Shown here: piece after piece, positions 31,339 through 40,802 of the stretch
Layout: every line of letters starts with the position of its first letter
Position numbering within the stretch: position 1 is the stretch's first letter
Source: Montifringilla adamsi
Taxonomy: Eukaryota; Chordata; Aves; Passeriformes; Passeridae
Assembly (NCBI GenBank): GCA_017590115.1
Contig: JAGGNK010013558.1
Span: forward strand, 19,644,823 to 19,708,822
Length of the DNA stretch: 64,000 nt
Direction of reading: 5' to 3'
Position numbers and translations under genes: made by a program
The notes under the pieces: model-generated
Seen by the model: the letters and a program-made list of their open reading frames with translations, nothing else
What the model was told of the DNA's origin: nothing
The model's database searches: none

Positions 31339-32844
31339 GAGAGGGAGTCACCTCCCAGAGCTCCAGCCATGCTCCACTGCCCGAGGAGCTGGGGATATTC
31401 CTGTTCCAGAGACCTGGGCGTGGGATCGGGCCCATTTTCCCAAATTGTTGCTCCGGAGAAGAACTTTTAACCTTTTATGCCCCAGCAAAAAGCCCTCAGG
31501 GCTAAGGACCAGGAGAGTCACCTCATTGTCACCAGAGCATCCCATTGCCTGTCCTCTGAGCTTTTGTCAGAGCTGGGAGTGCAGTTTGGGTGGTGGCACC
31601 GAGCTGTGCAGGGGCACACAGAGCCCCCGGGAGCCCACCCAGGGAGAGCAGCTGCTATCTCATGGTCCCAGGATGCACAGAGCCTCCGTGCTGGCAGAGA
31701 TATCTGCACTCTGAAAAGAAAACATCAACCCCCCTGCTGGAGGGTAAAAAAACCCCAACAAATTCCAGGAAAGAAGCCAGCAGATAATGGCAGCTGAGGC
31801 TCCTGGAGCATTTGGTGCATTCCTGAAGGAGTGACCTGCCTGGGCCCTTCCCAGCCGTGGGGTGGGACACGGGACGTGTCCCCTGTGCTGGCACGTGAGA
31901 CACATCTGGCCATGGGGCTACAAAGGAGTTTGAAATGCAACTGAAATTTAATTGAAGCTGAGAAACTGGAGTTGAGAAGTGGGGGTTTTTTTTCACACCT
32001 GCACGAACCTGTGGAAAAAAGGGGATTGTTCTCCTTTCCCTTTAATTAATTTTTTCAGCTGGTTTGGCACTTGAGAGGAGGGGCCTTGCAGTGCCACGGA
32101 GCAGTTCACTGGTTTGCCAAGGGGAACATTCCCTGTTTATAATGCTGAATCCATTCAGGGAAACTTTATGGGGTTGATTAAAAGGGCCACAAATCCCTGA
32201 AATCCCCAGAGATGTTTGCACCATGCCCCGAGGATCTCTCACTGTGGAACAAACCAGGGAGCGCTCCAGGGAGGAGCAGCTCCCCAAACCCCTCAGCAGC
32301 CACGGCTGCAGATCCTGGACACCTGGCAGGAGGAGCAGGAGGAGCCCCTGATCCCCAGGGAAAAGTAAATCCATGCTGAGATCCAGAGCTGCTGGAAGGA
32401 GCCGGGGAACGGCCCAGTGGGAAAGGTGGGCAGCTGGAAACGTTAGGGATGCTCCAGGTGACAGGAGCAGTGACAGGGGCAGGACAGTGGCAGCCAGCAG
32501 GAGGGGCTGGGGGATGCTGTCACACACTGCAGGGAACTCAGGAAAAGCAGGATCAAGTTCTCAGCCACAGGGAAACTTCAGCCTCAGGGTGGTTATAAAG
32601 CAAAGCTTCCAGAATCAGAAGTGTGTGACATTAACAGAGCATGAGGATTTAGCAGGAATTGTGTCCCAGTAAAAATCTCCTTGTTCTAGTCCAGTCCTCA
32701 GCTCTAAATTATTTTTCTGACTTAATTTCAGCTTTAATGTTTATCAACGCCGAAGAAGGTGAATGAAATTAATTTCTGTAATAGAAATCTAAACTTGATC
32801 CTTAAATAAAAACCAAAACAAATTCAGGACCCAGAAAGCAACAC

Positions 32845-33189
32845 TTCAGTACAAGAATCTGTTTTATTTTTACAGTGCAGTGATTGAAACAATGTAGAAA
32901 TCCAACTTGCAAAACTGAATTTGTATCACAACGTCTCTCAGAAGGCAATGCAGATGTGTTGCTTTGAATCACAAAATATTCCTCTGGACACCAAAAATTA
33001 CAAACTTCCAGCACTACACACCGGGCTTTCTTTAGAGACTGATTCCTCATAATTTAAAATCTATCTTATAAACAATTTCTCTTTAAAAAAAAACCACATG
33101 GAAGATAAAAACAACTCAAGTATTAACCCCAAGGCCCTGCTGATTGTGGTTTGCTGGGCTGGCAGCAGGGCTGTCCCAGGCTGGGGTCC
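32845..33189 (-). other. CIAO2A: CIAO2A 3' UTR with poly(A) signal
   Basis: AATAAA on the minus strand at 32863-32868 lies about 320 bases past the stop and is followed by a likely cleavage zone near 32845. The exact end is inferred from the hexamer only. Confidence 0.6.
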
Positions 33190-35416
33190 CTAGTCGGGCT
33201 CAGTCACGCACTGCTCCACGATCTCGCGCAGGTTGGGGTTCTCCATGGCTGCTGCCACCCTCTCCTTGTCATTGATCTGCTTGTTGACTGCAAAACACCC
33301 AGGACAGGGCTCAGGAGGGCTCAGGGACACCGGGGGCTCAGCAGAAAAGGACATTTCGAGGGGCATTACTGGGAAATGGGGAGCGAGGCAGCTGCAAGCG
33401 CAGTCACAACAAAGCAATAATTATAATAATAAGAATTCACTTTTCCAGCTCAGGAAAAGGGTGTGAGGTGTTCCAGTGGCATGTCCCAAAATCAAGAGTG
33501 AAATTCAGGGTATATGAGTGGCCCAGGTTCAGTCTGCAGCTCTGTAGCCACAATATCCCATTTCTGGCAGGCACAATATCCCATTTCTGGCACACAGTGC
33601 CAGCCTAGAGCACTGCTGGGCACAACCTGCCAGCTTTCCTGCAAAACCTGCCTGAGAAACGTCCAGATTTGCAGTGGGGAGTTCAGGACAGTGGGACCAA
33701 CAGCTGAGGCAGCTCCTCACGTCAGTTACTCAGTTTTGTTACCAACACCTGCCAGAACTGCGGGGCTTTGGTTATAAAACCAAACCAGCAAGCAGCAGTG
33801 GTCACAGAGCCAGCACAGCCCTGGGAACACCGTGATGCCACTGGGTGTCCAGGCTCTCTGATTTGAGGTTTTCAGGGGATTAGTTTCTGGGAAGGCAGGG
33901 GAGCAGAGGACAGAGCACAAGAGGCTGAAGCCATGCATGCACAGGCTCTACTCACTGTCCTCCTCCGTGGAATGTGTGCCCTCAGAAATGTAGATTTCCA
34001 GCTGCAGGAGAGATCAGCAGTGTAATTAGGGGCAGCAGGGCAGGGGAACACTTTCCTCCTGGCAGGAAAACCCCGTCCCCACACACACAGGAGGGGACTG
34101 CTGCCAAGAGCTCCCTTTGCAGAGCTCAGCTGGGAGCGTGGAGCCACCACCCAAAAACCAACTGCAGCGACCCCCAGGTAATTAATGTGCTCTTTACATT
34201 ATTGTGGTCAAGTCTCTAAAGGTCTGTGAATCTCTGTTGAATTTAGGGAGGCTGCCATTCATTCATGGAATTTAAAACAGGCTTCAAACCAGGCACTTTA
34301 CCTTGTGTCTAAAAGGCAAACATCTCTGAAGTTTTATTCTTAAACAAAGGCCTGTTAAAAGAGAACACAAAAGAGATTTCCCTGTAAAACTGAAGGTCTG
34401 AGGAGCATTTTCAGAGAATCCATACTTAACAACCAGTGTAACCCTTTGTACTCTGAGCAGCACCTGCCAGAGGGAAAGGGGACAAGCAGAAAGCTCTTTT
34501 TCTTATTGTTTTTTTTTAATTTAAGAGCTGACAAATTGGCAATTAATAACATCAATGAAGTAACTTGGAGAACGCAAACAAAGAATTCCGTACCACTTCC
34601 CAGCAGAGTTTTTAGAAGTTCTCTTGAAGAGATTCCCTAACATGACAAGCCCATGGGCGTCCCCATTTCTCTGGATTTGGGGTTTTTTCTTGCTCAGTTT
34701 CTGGTTTGGTTGCACTGGTGGTTGGGTTCTCAAGCTGCAATTCCTGATCAAACCCACACAGCCAGGCAAGGCTGAACGTGCCCTGGGACTGCTGGCATGC
34801 AGGCAGCCTCCCGGGAGCCGAGCTCTTTGTTAGTGATGTAATTAACGGGATCTCACCGATGAGAGTGGCCAAGGAGCAATGAGGTACTGTTGGTGTAAAC
34901 CTGATGATGACCAGATATTCATCCTCCCCTATCTCCTGCACCTCCACGCAGTTTTCTGTCACCACTTCCAGTTCCTCCAAAGTGTTTGGCTTCTCCGGGT
35001 CCCGGATAGTCCGGATGATATCTGACACAAGCGAGCACAGTGAGCGACCCTCCCGGCTCTCACAAAAGGCACTTTCACCAGCACCCCTTCCCGGCACTGC
35101 TCGTGCTGCTCTCCTTGGAAGCCACAAGCGATCCCAAGGAGCCAAACGGGCCCTTCCTCCCTGCCCCAGCCCCTCGGGCCCCTCAGCGCTCCGAGCCCCT
35201 CAGGGCCGCGCGCGTTCCCCCTCAGCCCCCAAGGGCAAACCGGGACCACGCCCGGGGCTCCCCGCACGGCCCCCGCGCCCTCCGGCAGTCACCGTAGACC
35301 TCGATGGCCCTGTCGTGCTCCATGGCGCGGCTCGGGGGCGCATGGCGGGCGCTACCGGCGGGGCTCCGCCACACCCGGCCCAGCGCCTGCCACAGCAGCG
35401 CCAGCGCCAGCGCCAT
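33190..35416 (-). CDS. CIAO2A: CIAO2A (FAM96A), cytosolic iron-sulfur assembly component 2A
   Basis: Complete gene on the minus strand. Coding exons, 5' to 3': 35293-35416, 34857-35021, 34302-34351, 33956-34001, 33190-33287; all GT-AG and phase-consistent. They give 160 residues, the same length as human. The DUF59/MIP18 domain includes [17 protein letters not shown] and [15 protein letters not shown]; the Cys there (about residue 90) is the reactive Cys of the family. The C-terminus is [19 protein letters not shown]2A works with CIAO1 in late cytosolic Fe-S targeting, notably to IRP1 (family knowledge). The N-terminus ([15 protein letters not shown]...) is hydrophobic and divergent; I chose the first ATG of the exon, and a second in-frame ATG ([10 protein letters not shown]) lies 31 codons later. 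Confidence 0.96.
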
Positions 35417-35478
35417 GGCCGCGCTCCGCCATCGGCCCGCGGGCCGCGGCGCTTCCGCCTGGGCGGGGCCGCCGCCGG

Positions 35479-35515
35479 CCAATGGCGATCGGGGGCGTGG
35501 CCGGGGAGGGCCAAT
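35479..35515. promoter_or_regulatory. Two CCAAT boxes, 32 bp apart
   Basis: CCAAT at 35479-35483 and 35511-35515, both followed by a G. The 32-bp spacing (about three helical turns) is typical of cooperating NF-Y sites. They lie 63 and 95 bp upstream of the CIAO2A start codon. A GC-rich box gggggcgtgg lies between them. Confidence 0.6.
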
Positions 35516-35597
35516 GGGAGAGGAGATACTGGGAACAACACCCATGTTGGGGCGTGGCCTCTCCGCCTCCGCCATGGGACCCCGTGGAGCCGCGGCC

Positions 35598-35850
35598 GGG
35601 GAGGGGACACGGGGGGACCGCTGGGACAGGGAGAGGGGACACGGAAAGACCCCCGGGACAGCGGGTGGGGACACGGAGAGACCCCGGGGACACAGAGAGG
35701 GGACACGGGGGGACACGGAGAGACCCCGAGACAGCGACTGGGGACACGGAGAGACCCCGGGACAGTCCCGGGACGTAGAGGGACCCCCGGGACAGAGAGT
35801 GGGGACACTGAGGGGCCCCCGGGACAGCCTCTGCCCCAGAGCGGGGACAC
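35598..35850. repeat. Minisatellite inside the divergent promoter
   Basis: Degenerate tandem units of about 26 bp (ggggacacggagagacccc type), roughly nine copies, between the CCAAT boxes and the ZNF143-type sites. G-rich on the plus strand. Confidence 0.8.
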
Positions 35851-35944
35851 AGAAATACCATGGGGATCCATCTGCAACAGAAATCAGAGAAAACACACAG
35901 AGAACGCTACTTAAAGAGAACTGCTCAAGCGGCGGGCCGGGGGG

Positions 35945-35997
35945 ACTACATCTCCCGGCGCGCATTGCTGCGCGCGGTGCGTGCTGGGGGTTGTAGT
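35945..35997. promoter_or_regulatory. Inverted pair of ACTAYRNNNCCCR (ZNF143-type) sites
   Basis: ACTACATCTCCCG at 35945-35957 on the plus strand and ACTACAACCCCCA at 35985-35997 on the minus strand both fit ACTAYRNNNCCCR, the promoter motif bound by ZNF143/THAP11 complexes. The inverted arrangement ends about 90 bp upstream of the SPG11 start codon. Confidence 0.65.
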
Positions 35998-36047
35998 CGC
36001 GGCCCGGCGGCGCCCAGCTGACCGGAACGAGGGGCGGCCCCGCCGGG

Positions 36048-36074
36048 ATGGCGGCGGCGCGGGGCGGGCGCTGA
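36048..36074 (+). CDS. Upstream ORF in SPG11 5' leader (8 codons)
   Basis: ATG with G at -3 and +4, encoding MAAARGGR then TGA, ending 14 bases before the SPG11 start codon and in another frame. It acts only if transcription starts upstream of 36048, which is likely given the ZNF143-type sites but not shown. Confidence 0.4.
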   Translation: MAAARGGR

Positions 36075-36088
36075 GGCCGGGCAGGAGG

Positions 36089-39000
36089 ATGGCGGCGGCC
36101 GGGGCGCGGCCGGAGCTGCGTGTGCTCCTGGTGCCCCTCTCGGGGCAGCCGCGGGACGCGGCGCGGGGGCGGCTGAGCCGAGCCCGGCACGCCCTGGGCA
36201 CCGTGCTGCCGGCCGGAGCCATCCGCCTGGAGTCGCTGGGGCCGGGCGGGGCCGGGCGGGCCCGGGGCAGCGTCCTGCCGGGAGCCTGGGCCGAGTGAGT
36301 GCGGGCCGGGCCGGGCCGGGCCGGGCCGGGCGGGGCTGCCGGACCGCAACGGGAGCGCTCCGGAGCCGCGGCGGGGCCGGGTGATGTCTGTCCGTCCGGC
36401 CGGGTCACGTCTGTCTGTCCGTCCGGCCAGGTTGTGTCTGTCTGTCTGTCCGGCCGGGCGGTGTCTGTCCATCCGGCCAGGTTGTGTCTGTCCGTCCGGC
36501 CGGGCCGTGTCTGTCTGTCCGTCCGGCCGGGTGTGCCCACGGCAGCTGAGCCCAGAGCAGACAGGAAGGGTTTGTCTGTCGTGCTGTTGGCTTCACGCCC
36601 CCGTGCCCTGAGTGCTGCGCCCGGGTGACACCCGGCGGTCACATGGTGGCTTTAACTCGTGGTGGCTTTAACGCGTAGTGGCTTTAACTCGTGGTGCCTT
36701 CAACATCTGCTTTGGCAGCTCCCGTGCTGAGCCAAAAGCCAAAAGCACGCCTGAGCCCTGAGCATTGCAGCAGCAGCCGCACATTCTGTGTCACACACAG
36801 TCCCCAGCTGCTTCGGCTTCCAGGGACCTTAATCCCACCCAGTGCGACCCCGGCCGTGGCAGGGACACTGCTGCTGTCCCAGGGTGCTCCCAGCCCTGTC
36901 CAGCCTGGCCCGGGCTGTTCCGGGGGTGGGCAGTGTTTCAGTGCTGTCACAGGGCTCTGCTGTCCGGTTTGCCCTGCCCCGTGCTGAGCTGGTCACTGTC
37001 TGTCCCCTCCCCAGCACCACGGAGCAGGTGTGACACACCCAGAGAGGTTCTCGGCCCAAAAACCAGTCTGGAAATGGGCAGCGTGTTCTGCTCTCCCTGG
37101 TGCTGGTGTTCTCCTGAAGCAGAGCATCCCTGGTGTCCTGGGTGGCCAGAGTGCAAAATGCAGGGGATGGAGCCCCTTTGTCCTGCAGAGGAGGAGGAGG
37201 AGGAGTTCCTCAGGCTTGTCCTGCCAGGGATGAAGCAGTTCGGTGCTGGGGGTCTGGGGTGGGGCAGGGGTTTCACTCTGAAGTGGAGGTGGTGTCCCCA
37301 GTCAGGGCACATCCAGAATGGGGTGGGCAGAGGGAATAAAGCCATAACCTTCCTGAACGTTTCACCTTCAGCTTCGTGTGGGACAGCTCAGAAGATGATG
37401 GTTCACAATCCAGCGAGACAAAGCTCCTGGCTCTTGCTCAAAGCCATGACCTGTTTGTCTATGAATTCAGTGTAGAAGATGGAAAACACAACCCGAGTTC
37501 CCTGCACAGTTGTGAGGCAGAGACACTTAAAAAGCTCCTTGAAGCCAAAAACATAAGTGAGTAAATTTCAGTGTGTTACACGTGTGAAATATTGCAGGTC
37601 TGGTTCTGCTGCTCCTGCTGGGATTCCTTTACAAATCAAAAGTCCCAGCTGGCTGTAATCTGAAATTTAAATATCTTTAAATTTTCAGGTCTGCCTTCAA
37701 TTTCCTCTGTGAAGATTCTGTCTTTTGGAAACAACAAGTGCAAACTTCTGCTCAACCAGTCTGTCCTTGTGCACCTGACCTTTCCTGGGGAGGACTCACC
37801 CCCAGAGACCTGTGGCTGCTTCCCCCTGGCTCTGCCTCCAGGAGCTGTGGGCAGAATTGCAGACTCCCAGTTCTGCAGGGGGATCCTGTTCCTGTTGGAC
37901 AGTGCTGGCTGGATTTGTATCCTTTGCGGGAGAGATCGGGGAAAATCATCTGCAAGAGCAAATTGCCTTTCTCTGCTGTCAGGGCTGAGCAGAAATTTCT
38001 TTACAGACACTGAAGTGGTGCCTTCAGAGAAGGTTGTGCAGCCAAATCCTGGCTGTTGTAGAGAAGTGCCCCAGCTGTGTGTGCAGGGTTTCCCAGTGCA
38101 GATCTGGGTTTATGGGTTCCATTGAGGGGTTTGATTCATGGGTCTGTGTATAACTTCTGCTGTCACCTGATGGCTAAATTAAAACAGAAATGATCTGCAG
38201 GCTCACAGGGAGCCTGGGAGGCAGGTTTGTGCTGGGATGAGCAGGGGCTCAGGCCTGTCAGCTCCACCAGCTGCTGCCTTTACCCTGTCCCTGGTCATCT
38301 CCTCTGGCACTTTAAAGCACAGTAAAGTCAGCTTGCCTTTCCCTCCTCCTGGAGCCAAAATTCAGCACCTTCCCCTGGTGTGTAACTGCTCTGTCTGGGC
38401 TTTTCCTTGATGCTGTTTGCAGACATAGTTGACTGCTGTGATGGAGCCACCCTGGGGAAGGTGGCTGTAGCCCTGGGAGCTGGCCAGGGCCCTGTGTCCC
38501 CCCTGGCTGCCCTGGCAGTGTCCCCTGACCTCAGCACGGCCGTGGTGACCAGCAGCTGCCAGCGTGCCCTGGCTGTGCAGCTCAACACCTACTTCAGGTA
38601 CAGCTCCAGGGGAGCCCTTTGGGCTGCCCTGACCCTCCCAGCTCCTGAGTTCTGGGCCTGTCCTCACCGGGGTGCTGGCAGCTTCTCACTCTGACTTCTG
38701 TGCTCGAGCAGAAATTCCTTCTCTGTTTAAAGATTGTCCTTGCATTGCTTGCTCTAATTTATTCTCTGTCACAAAGGAAACTGTATGTATAACAGCTCTT
38801 CATTTAAATCTGCCTGTTAACGAGCAGGTAAACCTTTTCTTGCCTTTCACATTTCTGCTAGGAAGATGAGGTGCTCTCAGTGCCAGGGGTGGGTGGTAGA
38901 ACCTTTTGGAAATACTGTGGGGTGTGGAATTATCAAACTGTACTGGTACAGCTGTGCTGATTTAGCTTGATGAATTAGGGCCAGGTGGTAATTAAGAGGT

Positions 39001-40802
39001 GTTGTCCACCTGAAAGGAAGGAGCATCAGGTTTTGATGTCTCACCTGTTACTCTGAGAGAAAACTGCACCCGGAGCTCCTGGAGGAGTTAAACACGAAAA
39101 AAAACCATCTTAAATCATCAGAGCAAGGTGAAATTTCTTATTTATTTCTTTACAGACAGTTCCCTGAACATTTGCTCTGTAAGAGAGATCCTGAAAATCT
39201 TGCAGTGAAGCCTCCAGAGGGACTGGACGAGGATGAGCTGGCCAGTTCTGAGCACAGCATGGAGCTCCTGTCAGCACCTTTCCGCACAGACAGGTACAGG
39301 AGGGGAGAACCTCCTGCACGGGCTGGCCTTTGCCTCCTTTGGAGCACTGATAATAAACTGCTGATCTGCTTTTTCAGTTGTAGCTGTGGCAGGTAAAATC
39401 AGCCATTCTGCTGTAGATGTTTTGGGTTTGGGGTGGACCAAGGCAGCTTTAGGTATGGCACTGGACAGCTGCCAAAAGGAATTGCTGCTTGGGGGTTACT
39501 CTGAGTCTTAGAGCATTGGTACTAACAGAGCATGCCAGTTATAGCTTGGTGTATAGATGAGAAAGGTTCAGCTCTGGAGTTAATTCTGTTCTACAGTTTT
39601 TTAATTGATAACTACTTGTTATCAATTAAAAATAGTAGAACATTTATATATAACCATCTATAACTATAATTTATATATAGCTATCTATAACTATTTGTTC
39701 TACTATCTTTTCCTCACAGAAAATTGGCATTTTCTGTGAGGAAAAGAAAACTTTTCACTAAAAATGCTGAGCATGGATGTTGTCAGCTGATCCAGCTGTG
39801 GTCGTTCAGCTTGGCTGCAGGGAGTATTTAAATGCAAATAAAGAGGCCATGGTAAGGTTAAAATGCAGGATGCTGGATGGATTTTATGAGCTCTAAGTGC
39901 ATTTTATTTAACAGAGAGCTTTACCTGCCTTGTTCTTGGGGTAATGCCTGGTGTTACAGGTGACTCTGTCCCCTCGGCAGGTCCTGGAAGGCACACCTGT
40001 CCTCACTGTGGGACAGAGTGAGGGGAAGGAGAACACCAGGCTCTCCAGGTTTGGTGAACGACTTGAATTTGCCTTGGTATCAGTTCTTGACCCATCTTGA
40101 AGATCACGATCCTGAAGTCTGTGAGGATCCAGAGAGGATGGTGGCCTTTGTCCCCCGGGCTGTGACGTGGGCAGCTTCCCCAGCCCTCCAAGGCCAGCCT
40201 GGGGCTGCAGGACAGCAGTGGGCACAAATCCCCGTGGGAGCAGCCCGGGAGATGGTGAAACTGGAGTGCAAACTGGTGACTGGAGCTAAGGCTGTGTTTG
40301 TGCTGCAGGCACAGGACACGGGGCTGTCTCTGGCGCTCTGGGATTTTGAGTCCCAGGACGTGACGTGTTCCCACTTTGGCAGAAGCAGTGTCTATGTGGA
40401 GTGCAGTGCAGAGCTGCCACTGTGTCTGCTGCTGACAGGTGAGGGCTCATCAGCTGTCCTGAGACAGCTGCTTTAGGGCTTTTCAGTGTTCTACCTGGCT
40501 GCTGGTGGGCAGCTTCATTGCATTCCTGCTTGGGGGGAATCCAAACGGAGCCGCTGCAGCTTTGCCTCTCTCCTCTGGAAGCAGCAGTGGGTAGAAATGC
40601 TGCTGCCCAAAACGTGGCTGCTCTGTCTTGAATAATGGCTTGGTTGTGTCGTTCAGAGCGTGGTCTGTCCCTGGTCCTGTTTGGGGTCACTCAGGAGGAG
40701 TTCCTGACCAGGCTGATGATGTTTGGCAGCGCTGCAGTGGTGGATTCCCTGTGCCACCTCAATGGGTGGGAGAGGTGCTCCATTCCCATCCATGCCCTCG
40801 AG
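36089..40802 (+). CDS. SPG11: SPG11 exons 1-7, N-terminal region
   Basis: Exon 1 (36089-36294) is divergent and GC-rich. Exon 2 gives LLALAQSHDLFVYEFSVEDG (human LLALGENYELLIYEFNLKDG). Exon 3 must end at 37916 so that the split codon gives GWIYIVD, as in human GWIYIFD. Exon 6 is long (458 bases) and divergent. Exon 7 carries GLSLVLFGVTQEEFLTRLM and HLNGWERCSIPIHALE, nearly identical to human. All junction phases agree. Confidence 0.92.

Larger units (their letters stand above)
27111..32844. other. Intergenic region between ADAMTS7 and CIAO2A
   Basis: No coding exon with conserved splice structure is visible. An aataaa at about 27545-27550 could end the ADAMTS7 3' UTR, which would then be about 1.2 kb and mostly minisatellite. 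CR1 pieces lie at 28852 and 29040. A GC-rich block at 30000-31200 has CpGs, a (CTC)n run at 30218, two minisatellites and a consensus donor tctgcg|gtgagt at 30128. Confidence 0.5.
35417..36088. promoter_or_regulatory. Divergent CIAO2A/SPG11 promoter, CpG-rich
   Basis: The two start codons face away from each other 672 bp apart in very GC- and CpG-rich DNA, so a shared CpG-island promoter is likely. The CIAO2A side carries two CCAAT boxes and GC boxes. The SPG11 side carries a pair of ACTAYRNNNCCCR sites. Between them lies a minisatellite. No TATA box is evident. Transcription starts are not determined. Confidence 0.75.

Noticed and set aside
30755..31714. Plus-strand open frame of 319 residues in the GC-rich intergenic block
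   Set aside because: Built from two minisatellites and GC-rich DNA; no domain, no conserved splice sites, no homology that I recognise.
35293..36472. Long minus-strand open frame extending CIAO2A upstream to about 36470
   Set aside because: It runs through the promoter and SPG11 exon 1; the conserved CIAO2A length is reached from the ATG at 35416.
39706..39747. Hairpin as a classical microRNA gene
   Set aside because: The 18-bp perfect stem with a 6-base loop is shorter than normal pre-miRNA hairpins; kept only as an unexplained structure.
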